Of a stretch of DNA of 64,000 bases, positions 34,601 through 46,554 are shown piece after piece. The stretch is taken from the NCBI GenBank assembly GCA_030220185.1, contig JASPKZ010007525.1, positions 248,001-312,000 of the forward strand. Direction: 5' to 3'. Made by a program: the position numbers and the translations under genes. Numbering within the stretch: position 1 is the stretch's first letter; the number at the start of each line of letters is the position of its first letter. The notes below the pieces were generated by a model. The model ran no database searches. It saw nothing but the letters and a program-made list of their open reading frames with translations, and was not told the origin of the DNA. The DNA comes from Diploptera punctata (taxonomy: Eukaryota > Arthropoda > Insecta > Blattodea > Blaberidae).

Positions 34601-37530
34601 GGGAGAAGAGGCGAAAACATCCCACAACATTTTCCCCGACTCCCGAGGGAGAAACTTGAACAATATCGGGATCCTCCAGTGGGAGAAGAGGCGAAAACAT
34701 CCCACAACATTTTCCCCGACTCCCGAGGGAGAAACTTGAACAATATCGGGATCCTCCAGTGGGAGAAGAGGCGAAAACATCCCACAACATTTTCCCCGAC
34801 TCCCGAGGGAGAAACTTGAAGAAAATCGGGATCCTCCAGTGGGAGAAGAGGCGAAAACATCCCACAACATTTTCCCCGACTCCCGAGGGAGAAACTTGAA
34901 CAATATCGGGATCCTCCAGTGGGAGAAGAGGCGAAAACATCCCACAACATTTTCCCCGACTCCCGAGGAGAAACTTGAACAATATCGGGATCCTCCAGTG
35001 GGAGAAGAGGCGAAAACATCCCACAACATTTTCCCCGACTCCCGAGGGAGAAACTTGAAGAATATCGGGATCCTCCAGTGGGAGAAGAGGCGAAAACATC
35101 CCACAACATTTTCCCCGACTCCCGAGGGAGAAACTTGAACAATATCGGGATCCTCCAGTGGGAGAAGAGGCGAAAACATCCCACAACATTTTCCCCGACT
35201 CCCGAGGGAGAAACTTGAACAATATCGGGATCCTCCAGTGGGAGAAGAGGCGAAAACATCCCACAACATTTTCCCCGACTCCCGAGGGAGAAACTTGAAG
35301 AATATCGGGATCCTCCAGTGGGAGAAGAGGCGAAAACATCCCACAACATTTTCCCCGACTCCCGAGGGAGAAACTTGAACAATATCGGGATCCTCCAGTG
35401 GGAGAAGAGGCGAAAACATCCCACAACATTTTCCCCGACTCCCGAGGGAGAAACTTGAACAATATCGGGATCCTCCAGTGGGAGAAGAGGCGAAAACATC
35501 CCACAACATTTTCCCCGACTCCCGAGGGAGAAACTTGAACAATATCGGGATCCTCCAGTGGGAGAAGAGGCGAAAACATCCCACAACATTTTCCCCGACT
35601 CCCGAGGGAGAAACTTGAACAATATCGGGATCCTCCAGTGGGAGAAGAGGCGAAAACATCCCACAACATTTTCCCCGACTCCCGAGGGAGAAACTTGAAG
35701 AAAATCGGGATCCTCCAGTGGGAGAAGAGGCGAAAACATCCCACAACATTTTCCCCGACTCCCGAGGGAGAAACTTGAACAATATCGGGATCCTCCAGTG
35801 GGAGAAGAGGCGAAAACATCCCACAACATTTTCCCCGACTCCCGAGGGAGAAACTTGAACAATATCGGGATCCTCCAGTGGGAGAAGAGGCGAAAACATC
35901 CCACAACATTTTCCCCGACTCCCGAGGGAGAAACTTGAACAAAATCGGGATCCTCCAGTGGGAGAAGAGGCGAAAACATCCCACAACATTTTCCCCGACT
36001 CCCGAGGGAGAAACTTGAACAATATCGGGATCCTCCAGTGGGAGAAGAGGCGAAAACATCCCACAACATTTTCCCCGACTCCCGAGGGAGAAACTTGAAC
36101 AATATCGGGATCCTCCAGTGGGAGAAGAGGCGAAAACATCCCACAACATTTTCCCCGACTCCCGAGGGAGAAAACTTGAACAATATCGGGATCCTCCAGT
36201 GGGAGAAGAGGCGAAAACATCCCACAACATTTTCCCCGACTCCCGAGGGAGAAACTTGAACAATATCGGGATCCTCCAGTGGGAGAAGAGGCGAAAACAT
36301 CCCACAACATTTTCCCCGACTCCCGAGGGAGAAACTTGAACAATATCGGGATCCTCCAGTGGGAGAAGAGGCGAAAACATCCCACAACATTTTCCCCGAC
36401 TCCCGAGGGAGAAACTTGAACAATATCGGGATCCTCCAGTGGGAGAAGAGGCGAAAACATCCCACAACATTTTCCCCGACTCCCGAGGGAGAAACTTGAA
36501 CAATATCGGGATCCTCCAGTGGGAGAAGAGGCGAAAACATCCCACAACATTTTCCCCGACTCCCGAGGGAGAAACTTGAACAATATCGGGATCCTCCAGT
36601 GGGAGAAGAGGCGAAAACATCCCACAACATTTTCCCCGACTCCCGAGGGAGAAACTTGAACAATATCGGGATCCTCCAGTGGGAGAAGAGGCGAAAACAT
36701 CCCACAACATTTTCCCCGACTCCCGAGGGAGAAACGTGAAGAAAATCGGGATCCTCCAGTGGGAGAAGAGGCGAAAACATCCCACAACATTTTCCCCGAC
36801 TCCCGAGGGAGAAACTTGAACAATATCGGGATCCTCCAGTGGGAGAAGAGGCGAAAACATCCCACAACATTTTCCCCGACTCCCGAGGGAGAAACTTGAA
36901 CAATATCGGGATCCTCCAGTGGGAGAAGAGGCGAAAACATCCCACAACATTTTCCCCGACTCCCGAGGGAGAAACATGAACAATATCGGGATCCTCCAGT
37001 GGGAGAAGAGGCGAAAACATCCCACAACATTTTCCCCGACTCCCGAGGGAGAAACTTGAACAATATCGGGATCCTCCAGTGGGAGAAGAGGCGAAAACAT
37101 CCCACAACATTTTCCCCGACTCCCGAGAGAGAAACGTGAAGAAAATCGGGATCCTCCAGTGGGAGAAGAGGCGAAAACATCCCACAATATTTTCCCCGAC
37201 TCCCGAGGGAGAAACTTGAACAATATCGGGATCCTCCAGTGGGAGAAGAGGCGAAAACATCCCACAACATTTTCCCCGACTCCCGAGGGAGAAACATGAA
37301 GAAAATCGGGATCCTCCAGTGGGAGAAGAGGCGAAAATATCCCACAACATTTTCCCCGACTCCCGAGGGAGAAACTTGAACAATATCGGGATCCTCCAGT
37401 GGGAGAAGAGGCGAAAATATCCCACAACATTTTCCCCGACTCCCGAGGGTGAAACGTGAACAAAATCGGGATCCTCCAGTGGGAGAAGAGGCAAAAATAT
37501 GCCACAATATGCTCCGGACTCTCGGGGAAT
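31660..37530. repeat. 80-bp minisatellite, about 73 units
   Basis: Head-to-tail array of an 80-bp unit containing CTCCAGTGGGAGAAGAGGCG, CATCCCACAACATTTTCCCC and GACTCCCGAGGGAGAAAC. Units are nearly identical from about 33.4 to 37.0 kb and decay at the edges, with recognisable but degenerate units back to 31660. Two main variants occur (CTTGAACAATATC and CATGAAGAAAATC); occasional 1-9 bp indels. Each unit has short dyads (CTCC..GGAG; CTCCC..GGGAG). The minus strand has no stop codon in any frame of the unit, which creates long artificial ORFs. Confidence 0.97.
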
Positions 37531-38646
37531 AACTTCCATAGACTATCAAATAGCTCCTCCATTGGTGTATAGGTGTGAGCTTCTCACAGTATTTTCTCCC
37601 ACTCACGAGCGTTCTTACTGAAGAATTCTGCATTTCCAGTGACATAAAAGATGGAATATTTCTAAAGACGCCTAAACCCTCCACAATAATCCGGATACTT
37701 CTACAACAATAATGCAGAGTACATGCAATACCTTGTTCTATTTTTAATAGTTTACATGTGGCAACATTATACATTTGTCTCTGTGACAGTAATTATGTAG
37801 AAAGCAGTTAATTTTAATATCAGATTTATCTGTATTATCACTAGCATTAGGTCTTTGATAGATTAGTTCATACTTCAGGTCAATACTCACAATTATAAGC
37901 AACATTTTCAAATATTGTAAATATATATTCTGTGTGAACTGTGTTCTGTTCATATGTAAATGTAATGCTAATAATTTTAAATAGTAAGTTCAATACATGT
38001 ATATATACATAAACTTAGTGTGTAAATATGTTTAATTGTATAACTTCCTGCAAGTTAATGTAATTCTTTATTAAGCACATTGTTTAATGTCATGCAATAC
38101 TAATAATTTCAAGCCATATCTTCTAATAGTGCATTTATATGTGTTGTGATGAACTGTCAGTCGTGTTTATAATTCAACTTAATGCTAATAATTTTAAATA
38201 GCAACTTTAACTTGTGTAAATATATCTTAACATATTGTATAGTTAGATTTAATTGCCGTAGTTAATGTAATTCTGGAGAAAGTGAATTCATTATCATTAA
38301 TGTTACCTTAGCTTGTAAAAATATAAATATTATAAAATAAATGTTTCCTTTTATGAAAAATACAAGGGTGCAGCATAAGTCAATTAACAGAAAATGAAAA
38401 TATATTATTTTCTGTAGCTTACATCATCTATATAAAAAAATAACTACTGAAATTGTTCAAGCAGTAGTGCTTGAGATTATATTCTGAAGGTCCTGGCACC
38501 TCGAGACCACAGAGGTGGACTTTTTTTTATATAAATGTATATTATTATATGTCCGTATTTTAAAGGCATCCAATACGCTTCTTGTTCTTTGGGTATGCAA
38601 GTAGATGAGGTTTGGTATTTAATCCAGACATCCTATGTACAATCTA
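37531..38646. other. no recognised gene
   Basis: AT-rich DNA. A short piece of SINE family A head (ACCTCGAGACCACAGAGGTG) sits at 38497-38520 as a detached fragment. Confidence 0.4.
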
Positions 38647-39129
38647 TTACATAGTGTTCTGCCCTAGGGCAGGTCCTTCACTGCAATAATAGCATTTTCA
38701 TGCTATGTTTTGCAGTTTTACTAGGGAATTATAGCAGTGGTAGCTTTCCGTTGCTTTCAACACCGGTGAAATGATAATAATGATGATAAGAATGATTATT
38801 ATGGCCAGATGATGTTCGGGGACCTTTTTGTTTAAAATGTTCCTATGATATATGTGTAATTATTATAATATTCATAAAGGTTCCGGTTGGCCTTAAGATT
38901 CTATAAAAGTTTTATCTTTAAGGGGGGTAGAATTTAAGTTGGAATATATCTGGCTTGCAATTATCAATAATTGCAATTTTTAGGCTGGCCTCAAAGCTAC
39001 CTGACATTTGTCTTACAAGTGAGGAAAAAATCAGGAAAAAACCTGACCCAGGAGGCTTGTGCCGAGCGGGAATCGAATCCGGGCCTGCTGTGTGAAAAGG
39101 CAGCGCGATACCTCGATACAGTGATGGAC
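38647..39129 (-). mobile_element. SINE family A with an internal insertion
   Basis: Bounded by the 12-bp duplication ATGTACAATCTA (38635-38646; 39130-39141). It has the tail at 38656 and a decayed tRNA head with GGATTCGAT/CCCGCTCGG-type B box near 39070. About 150 bp of extra sequence lies between body and tail (about 38835-38990). Confidence 0.75.
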
Positions 39130-39399
39130 ATGTACAATCTAGGGATTAAAAATTGTTTGCCACAATTCCTCCAAGAACTGAGATTTAAAAAAATTGAAAT
39201 TAAAACTTTCAACCTAGCAGGGTATCGAATCGGGAACAGCTAGTAGCTTATAGCTAAAATATATATAATTCTTAAAAGTTGAGGAAACTATAGGTCTATC
39301 AAGCGTTCATTGTGTTATAAATAAGTTTGTTTAAAGAATTTATAAAATTTAAAATTCTATTCATAAATTTTCTTTTTTCTGACTTTTTATTATTAATTT

Positions 39400-39725
39400 A
39401 ACACCTCTCACTGAAGGATAAATTATTTATCCTTCAGTGAGAAGTGTTAAATTAATAATGAAAACGTCAATAGAAGCCTTACTGGGTCTATAAAGTAGTG
39501 TTAAATTCCCAATAAATGTCTTCTTAACTAAGAAGCCGCCATTTGCAAAGATAGAAGGAAAGGTTTCAAGCATTTGGCGCGAGGGAATTACAACATATAT
39601 AAGAGAAAAATTTGCTTCTAGATAGCAACTCGCTTCGGTAGCTCAGTTGGTAGAGTACTTGGCCCGCAAAAGCCAAGGGTCCCGGGTTCGAGTCTCGGTC
39701 TAGGCAAACATTTTTCTCTACTTCT
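39400..39725 (+). repeat. short palindrome and tRNA-like repeat
   Basis: AACACCTCTCACTGAAGGAT is mirrored at 39428. At 39632-39706 a tRNA-like cassette (GGTAGCTCAGTTGGTAGAGT, GGGTTCGAGTCTCGG) is followed by the TTTTTCTCT tail. The anticodon loop is eight bases, which argues against a working tRNA. Confidence 0.6.
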
Positions 39726-40189
39726 TCTCTACAAAATTATACTAGGCTTACAGCTTGTTCAGTCTTAAAACCAAGAACCTTCCAAATATTATTTGGTTTC
39801 AAGGTGACCTCTTTCCATCTGATGTTAGATCATCTGTTGATATTGTGCCTCGTTCCATTCTAGATACATGCAAATTTCATTCATATTTACCTATTACATT
39901 TATGTTCAGCTGTCTCAATATTTCATTATTTCTAATTTGTGTAGAATTTCCATTCCTGTATTCATCTCATGTGTTTGGTTCTTTCAGAATAAGTTCAAGT
40001 CTCTGAGGCATAGGCAGTATTGACCGTATCACTGCTTTATCAATTTATTTTTTACATTTTTACTTCCTTATTTAAATATTTATTCTTCCAAATTACATCA
40101 GCCTGCTATTCTGGTTGCCTTGTTAGCTTGGTATATAAGCCTATCTTCCTTTTTAGTTACCTCAATTTCCAGCTACCGATACTTAATAA
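39726..40189. other. no recognised feature
   Basis: Unassigned AT-rich DNA. Confidence 0.4.
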
Positions 40190-40664
40190 ATAATAGTTTT
40201 AAAAAACTAAAACAACACGCTTTATTAGAAAACCGAACTAAAAAATGAAAAATAATTTTAATTTCCAACACGCTTGGAATAAAATTAATGTGGGCAACAA
40301 AAAGATAATCTCCAACACATTTAGAATAAAACTCGAGTTATCTACAAAAAAATAATTTTACCATCAAAAGCGTGAAGTGCTTTTTATGGTTTTTACATTT
40401 TCTTCTTAGAGACTTTACTTTTACCAATATCAGTTTGTTATCAAATATATTAATTGATATAGAGCACCCCACGCTTTTGATGGTAAAATTATTTTTTTTG
40501 TAGATAATTCTAGTTTTATTTTAAATGTGTTGGAGATTATTTTTTTGTTGACCACATTAATTTTATCCCAAGCGTGTTGGAAATTAAAATTATTTTTCAT
40601 ATTTTAGTTCGGTTTTCTAATAAAGCGTGTTGTTTTAGTTTTTTAAAACTATTATTTATTTAAT
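40190..40664. mobile_element. Long foldback element, copy 2
   Basis: Same element as 28283-28752: arms with AATAGTTTTAAAAAACTAAA and the mirrored TTTAGTTTTTTAAAACTATT, same centre. Arms are about 200 bp and still over roughly 90 percent complementary by eye. Confidence 0.8.
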
Positions 40665-40687
40665 TTTAGGATGCTTGTCTGGATTAA

Positions 40688-42089
40688 CCCATCAGCATGA
40701 GGGGATTTAAATCCCCGGACGGTTCTCAACTGAGAGAGGATTTCTTGGAATGGCATTTAAATTTGTAAGAAAATGAAGTTTTGTAAAACGTTTATATCTT
40801 GTTTGATATTCAAAATATCCAAATAGACATTTTAAAATGTATTCAGCTAAACGTGAGGCTAATTATAATAATTGTAAACTACAACAATACAAATAAAATT
40901 GATAATACCGTACCTTAGAAATTAAGTTAGTTGAACTTGATTTGAAGCACCCCTGCATACATAATCCTGCTTCATATCAGAGCATCTAAATCCTGTATCA
41001 TTTTGTTTATTTTTTTATAACACACAACACATATTTTGTTAGGGAGGGCTTTATTTCTTCTCGGTGGTATTCTTCCCAGAAAATGCCTTGTAACTAATCT
41101 CGGTACTGTTGAGTGACATCCGAGAACCTTTCTTTCTACCCCACCCCTATGTTGCACAAGTTACGCTTCATCAAGGTCAATGTGAAAAATATTTTGTGGT
41201 GAATTCTCCCTACAGATAATAATGCTGTTCAAATAACAATGTTTAGAAGACGGAAAATATTTTCATGTACTAGTTTTTATTTTCTTCCATTCCAACAAAT
41301 ATACATGTAACAAAATTAGTCTGTTAGGTCCAAGGATCCTATATTTATATTATAATCTACAATAGATTTTATGTTTGTTTTCCAGTTCCTCGTCTAAGCA
41401 TTTTGTAATATTTTCACTATGTTTATACGTAGAGGCCATGGCGAAACACTACCACCCTCGTGCTAGTCTAACAGGATTGAACAGAGCCACTCATTCAAGT
41501 TAAAATTTCTTTCACAAATTTGGTGCCATATAAGTGTCACATATATCATTTGAAAGAGGAAACCTTCACCAACCTAGCCATATAAACAAAGTTTTAAATA
41601 GTTTCATGGTTTTCAAAAAGAGAGTGCAGAGAAACGCAGACTAACAGTCTCTAACGCAGTCCATAAAAACAACGAGGACCTACATGAACAAAAAAAAAAA
41701 ATATATAAAATGTATGTTAATTGAAAGTTTGAGATCTCCTCTATAAGATTGCAGTTCACAAATTATGTTGTCATTGTATATTTTTACAAAGAATGATAAT
41801 AAATCAAATGCGCCAGATATAGAACATGCTCAATCAGTACTTCAAACTTACCCACATTTAACAATAAATGATACAATTTGAAAATAAGTTATATTATTAA
41901 TTTCATATATAAAATAAAAGCGTATTCTTTCCTCTACAAAATTATATTATTTAATCATTTATTTAGTGAATCATTCCTGAAAAATAAGAACTAGTTTTGG
42001 TAAAGAAATCATGCGGACGATGCCCGTCACTCCGCAGAGAAGAAGTGTTTTATTTATGCGGGTGGTGCATGTCACTCCATGCTGATGGG
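40688..42089 (-). mobile_element. piggyBac-type transposon, 1.4 kb
   Basis: TIRs CCCATCAGCATG and CATGCTGATGGG, flanked by TTAA at 40684-40687 and 42090-42093. Encodes a C-terminal transposase remnant. The target sequence around it is a pogo-type element, so this insertion is younger. Confidence 0.85.
40972..41157 (-). pseudogene. piggyBac transposase C-terminal remnant
   Basis: Reads RLVTRHFLGRIPPRRNKALP then NKICVVCYKK, matching the (R)H..... IPP ... C..C start of the Cys-rich C-terminal domain of piggyBac transposases. It lies beside the TIR at 40688, as expected for a minus-strand element. The catalytic core is gone. Confidence 0.7.
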
Positions 42090-42093
42090 TTAA

Positions 42094-42140
42094 GCAAAAT
42101 CCATTTTAACGGAGTTTGGATTAAGGAGGTTTTACTGTAG
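42094..42140. repeat. pogo/Tigger-type right end
   Basis: GGATTAAGGAGGTTTTACTG resembles, inverted, the CAGTAAAACCTC end at 26488. It is probably the end of the element hit by the piggyBac insertion. Confidence 0.45.
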
Positions 42141-42609
42141 ATATTAGTTATATAAACTGAATGCATTTAAGTAAGGATTAGGACTAATGGATGATCTTAG
42201 TGAATGCAGAATTAAACGTGGAGTTTCTGTAAGCCATAGAGTTAGTTTTGCTACATTAATGTATTATTTTTCCACTTTTGCATTCAATTATCTTAAATTA
42301 ATGAAACACATTTATAAAAGTATGAATTATAGCATGTATTTATTCAATCATATTCCATATTCTTGACACCAGAAGATTAATCATAATTTTTAAAGTCACA
42401 TCTACAGTGGCATGAATTCAACCTCAGCTACTCCAGCATTCATAATTTTAGATTAAAATAAACTAAATTCAAATTTTATTTAAATCAATTACCGTGAACA
42501 TTATATTTCAAATTTCCTGCCGTGCCAATATTCATCTATTGCATTCGGCTTGACGGAGCTTCCTGTGTTCACATTACTCCTTCTAACACCAGCTACTAAA
42601 TTACAGATG

Positions 42610-42800
42610 AATTCACGCATGCGTATTAAATTAAAAGATTCTTACCTCTCCTCACATTATTCTGTTAAGTAGATCGCGATTTCAGGCCTATAGCAGGCCC
42701 ATCTTCAGTACACTGTTGTTGACCGGTGTTATGTCGCTCGGAAGAACCACTTCTTCTTCCCTCTGTTGGTGGACCGATGAACCTCTTGATAAGGTCAAAA
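42610..42800 (-). mobile_element. PLE-derived fragment with ribozyme motif, single arm
   Basis: The minus strand carries a hammerhead-like motif then AATGTGAGGAGAGGTAAGAA. The distal part matches the centre of the palindrome at 47029-47365 (GTTGGTGGACCGATGAACCTC). Only one arm is present. Confidence 0.65.
42669..42711 (-). ncRNA. hammerhead-ribozyme-like motif
   Basis: CUGAAGA at 42708-42702; stem II GGCC/GGCC with a loop around UGCUAUA; GAAA at 42683-42680; stem III self-complementary AUCGCGAU; C17 at 42672. Stem I is GUA with UAC. Compared with 47235-47281 (AAGUU/AACUU, GAGAC/GUCUC) both stems differ in sequence but still pair. Confidence 0.65.
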
Positions 42801-43860
42801 TCACGCATGCGTATTTCGATGTGTGGCTGATAAACCATTGACAACCCACACTAGTGGGTTATCGCTGCACTAGATGAAACTTGTGACAAAGTCATTGAAT
42901 ACCAGCTAGCTGGGCCTGACGTCACAACTCAAAAGCAAAATATACAAGTTGATTGATAACCATAATGTCAAATGAAATTTCGATCTATCGATTCATGAAG
43001 CATTCCTTTGCTGATGCGAGACAAGAAATGTGATTGGTTAATTTGAAACAATTTGAAAAGTACAAGTATCTCAATAATATAATTTTTCAAATTAATATTT
43101 TTATATTCATAATATTTGATGTAATGCAAGTTATATTTTTACAAAACACAGAGAAACAATATAAAATCAAACTATGTGGTATACTTTGTCAGCTATAGCA
43201 ACCTATTAATTTAAGAAGCTTCATTTATATCATCTAATTGAATAACTCAACAAATGAATGATTGCAAATGTGTATATATTATTCGTGGAAATCAACAGTT
43301 GAAATAATTTAATATCGGCACTGAGTTTTTTCAAATGCGGTATTAAATTGCTTTCACGAGTTTTGGTTAGTGTTACAATAAATGTGATTTGTCAAATTAC
43401 TAAAAATTGAATTAAGTGATTGTATAATATACACTATAGTAGACCCATTTTAAGTGAGTATCACTGCATGTATTATTTAATTGTGCATATATGAGTGTGA
43501 ATTGTACAAATTATTTTTTATATACTCTACTATTATGGTAGGTTTCTGGAACATATTTACAATAATACATGCCCATACTTATTTATAAATTGAACAATTT
43601 GGAAAAAAAGTTGTTATAAACAATAAGATATGAGTACATTTTTGTCATACAGCTGGGGTAATTGCTATGACCACCACACGTCACTGCACATATGAAAACT
43701 TGTTTAAATCTTCAGTCTTAAATAACTTACACATATAAATTCATATTTTGATTGATTCAAAAGTCAATATGATTAACTACATTTTTTGTAGCTTTTAGTT
43801 AGGCACTTAAGTTGGCACAGTGGTTAAAATATTTTTATATTTGGTAATTTATTAGTTTAA
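42801..43860. other. no recognised feature
   Basis: AT-rich DNA without a supported gene or repeat. Confidence 0.4.
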
Positions 43861-44139
43861 TATTTAATTTTTGGAAGTTATATTTTGAGGTTATTTTAAT
43901 TATATTATTTTTGGTCTGGACATCTTACCTCAATATTAATGTTGATTTGTTCTTGGACATGTTTCAAAACAATTCTGTTTTATCAGATATTTGGTCTGTA
44001 TATTCTTACTTCTTTGTTTTTGTCTGTAATCACTGAAGATGGTCTGGGAAAGCTGACGATAAAACAGAATTGTTTTGAAACATGTCCAAGAACAAATCAA
44101 CATTAATATTGAGGTAAGATGTCCAGACCAAAAATAATA
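43861..44139. mobile_element. PLE-derived palindrome
   Basis: Bounded by the 12-bp duplication TTATTAGTTTAA (43849-43860; 44140-44151). Long arms with GGTCTGGACATCTTACCTCA and its inverse. A hammerhead-like core lies on each outward strand (plus: CTGACGAT at 44052). The left end has the hairpin pair TTTTGAGGT/ACCTCAA. The centre contains a piece (ATCACTGAAGATGG) of another subfamily. Confidence 0.8.
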
Positions 44140-44397
44140 TTATTAGTTTAACTCTCAACATAATCATTTTAACTTATTTTAAAACTATATTAAGTATAAA
44201 CTATGTATGTATATATGTGTGTGTGTGTATGTATGTATATAATCTCAATATACAAGCGTTACTGCTATAAAGTAAATATTCTCTTTAAATATGTTTACTT
44301 GTTATAGTGGCCACAAGATGGCAGTTGGAATGATATCGTACTACCTCTCGTGTAAAATGAGAATACTACATATATAAGAAAAATAAATGTTTGTGTT

Positions 44398-44482
44398 ATG
44401 ATTCCTGAGTAGCTCAGATGGTTAGAGCGCTAAACGTTACAGAGTTTAGAAACTCGGATTCAAATCCCGACTCAGGCATTTA
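44398..44482 (+). repeat. tRNA-like repeat
   Basis: GAGTAGCTCAGATGGTTAGAG and a GGATTCAAATCCC T arm, then TTTATTTTTCTTTTC. Acceptor ends CCTGAG/CTCAGG pair. The anticodon loop has eight bases, so a relic or SINE head is likelier than a gene. Confidence 0.5.
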
Positions 44483-44497
44483 TTTTTCTTTTCATGT

Positions 44498-44505
<8 letters not shown>

Positions 44506-44537
<32 letters not shown>
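44506..44537. repeat. (TA)n microsatellite
   Basis: TA-rich dinucleotide run preceded by a short CA run. Confidence 0.9.
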
Positions 44538-44540
<3 letters not shown>

Positions 44541-44930
44541 GGATTATAAGTTCTGTGTGTATTTAACCTCAAAACTGAAAGGATCTATATCAAAGAAATA
44601 ACATAGTTTAAATTTGACAAGAAACTTCATTTTCAAGTGAAAAATCTTGCAGAATTGAAGACTTACAAAAAATCTTTATAAAAAATTGACAAAACTTCAA
44701 CTCTTGGAAGGAAATTTAAATAAGAAGTCCCTTTAAATTTTCATATTCTAAGAGTAAATGACAAAACTCCTAGGGCTAATATCTACAGGATCAACAATAA
44801 ATTTATTAGTTGAAATGAAATTTAGGATAATGACAATCATCTTAGAAATGGTTTCATTAGATAAACACATTTTAAAAATACAATAAGAAGTAATATTAAG
44901 AGGTTTATTTAATAGTTAAGATATTTGGTC
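44541..44930. other. no recognised feature
   Basis: AT-rich; nothing assigned. Confidence 0.4.
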
Positions 44931-45015
44931 TGTATATTCTTACTTCTTTGTTTTTGTCTGTAATCACTGAAGATGGGGCTCAGAAGCCTTGAAACATATT
45001 ATTTAACATTTTCCA
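44931..45015 (+). repeat. PLE-type hammerhead-like fragment
   Basis: CUGAAGA at 44967-44973; GGCU/AGCC stem around CAGA; GAAAC at 44991. Stem III and stem I do not pair convincingly, so this is a decayed or partial copy. Confidence 0.45.
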
Positions 45016-45064
45016 ATACTGTTATTTTAACACAGTTCCAATAATGGATCATACTATAATATTA

Positions 45065-45425
45065 TAATGATATTGTGAAAAGAAAAATTAATGTGTGAAC
45101 AAGGAATCGAACCGTGGACCTCTAGTTCTCCAGACTAGTGTGCAGCCCACTACACCATTCTACATCTGGCACAAACACCAACAATTCTTTCCACATATAC
45201 AAATCTATAATTCTCGTTTCGTCCGCTGTCGGGTAGATGACACTGCCATCACCAACAGTGGCATGTGTCATCTACCTGACAGCGGACAAAACAAGAATTA
45301 TAGATTTGTATATGTGGAAAGAATTGTTGGTGTTTGTGCCAGGTGTGGAATGGTGTAGTCTGGAGAACTAGAGGTCCATGGTTCGATTCCTGGTTCACAC
45401 ATTAATTTTTCTTTTTACAATATCA
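45065..45425. mobile_element. Palindromic element with tRNA-like arms
   Basis: GAAAAGAAAAATTAATGTGTG with a minus-strand tRNA-like arm is mirrored at 45360-45415 (plus strand, GGTTCGATTCCTGGTTC). The arms extend through ACCAACAATTCTTTCC and its inverse over more than 120 bp, with a 40-bp centre. The 87-codon ORF inside is an accident of the palindrome. Confidence 0.75.
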
Positions 45426-45995
45426 TTATAATATTACTTGAAACATATGTTCAACAAAAAAACATAAGAGATAATAAAGGAATAATTGCAAACTTTTTTG
45501 TCCTCGACCTCTTTGGATTTGAGAACAAATTTACATTTCTAAAATCAGACCTATAAAAGTAAGGTTCCAGGTAGAATTTTTTATCACTCACCTCATATTG
45601 TTCCATACATGTGTTATATTAATATTACATATTTAACATTCACAATAGATAATCAACCCTTGCTGGTATACTGTATTCTTCCAGTATAATCACATAGACC
45701 AAAGGTGGGCAAAACAGTCTTTAGCTAAAAGTCCTATTGAAATGTATCCTGGAAACCAGCACTTAGATTTAAATGTACCAAGTGGTAGCTATGTCACTCA
45801 CTAGGAGAACACAATAGTGATTACCAGCAAATATGGGGATGTAATTGCAAAAGAAGATCTACTTGAGAGTCCTGCTTTGAATTTTTTCTGACATAGGGTA
45901 TTCTATAGTAGTAAAAAAAAACTCTTTTGCTATTAATATATGATCAACTAGCAGACCACTGCTTTAAAGCAAAACAGAATATTATTCAGTTAAAT
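45426..45995. other. no recognised feature
   Basis: Unassigned AT-rich DNA. A lone CACTCACCTCATATTG near 45585 is a PLE-terminus trace. Confidence 0.4.
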
Positions 45996-46135
45996 ATGGG
46001 AAATAACATTATGAGGTTCTTAATTCGTAAATTAATGAGTCATTTTTTAACATCTTACCTCATATTTTATGTTTCTTCATATAATATGAGGTAAGATGTT
46101 AAAAAAGACTCATTAATTTAAGAATATTATTGTTT
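45996..46135. mobile_element. PLE-derived palindrome, short
   Basis: GGGAAATAACATTATGAGGT, then AACATCTTACCTCATATT mirrored as AATATGAGGTAAGATGTT with a 15-bp spacer. The ribozyme core is deleted. Confidence 0.7.
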
Positions 46136-46146
46136 ATCAGTTTTAA

Positions 46147-46377
46147 CCCATCAGCATGGGAGGAGCTGCAGGTGGATTCCTTGGAATGGCATTTAAATTT
46201 GTAAGTTAGAAAACAAAATTACACAATTTGAAAATGAGTTACGTTATTAATAAAAGGGTAATCTTTTCTCTACAAAATGATATTTAATCATTTATTTAGT
46301 GAACCTTTTCCGAAAAATAAGAACTAGTTCCAGTAAAGAAATCATGCGGGCGGTGCACGTCACTCCTCGCTGATGGG
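46147..46377. mobile_element. piggyBac-type MITE
   Basis: CCCATCAGCATG and CGCTGATGGG ends with TTAA at 46143-46146 and 46378-46381. It shares TTGGAATGGCATTTAAATTT and AAGAACTAGTTCCAGTAAAG-type sequence with the 1.4-kb element at 40688, so it is its deletion derivative. Confidence 0.85.
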
Positions 46378-46554
46378 TTAAAAAATTCAATGATTAATTT
46401 AATCTGAAACAGATATTCATGTTGACTTCTGAATGCTTCATTTATTATCCTTAGTTCATTATTTAATTTCTAACTTATCAATAATATACAGGAAATAACA
46501 TAATGAAATAATATTATCAAGAAAGTGAATTGGAAATATACATCTTACCTCATA

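Noticed and set aside
31660..37530. CRISPR-like array
   Set aside because: The 80-bp units are contiguous with no unique spacers, in eukaryotic DNA without cas genes.
32798..37774. Giant minus-strand ORFs of 1358 to 1658 codons
   Set aside because: They are a by-product of an 80-bp tandem repeat without stop codons on that strand; all three frames are open and frame-shifting indels are common.
45095..45358. 87-codon ORF as a gene
   Set aside because: It lies inside a palindrome and reads both arms; no homology or splice context.
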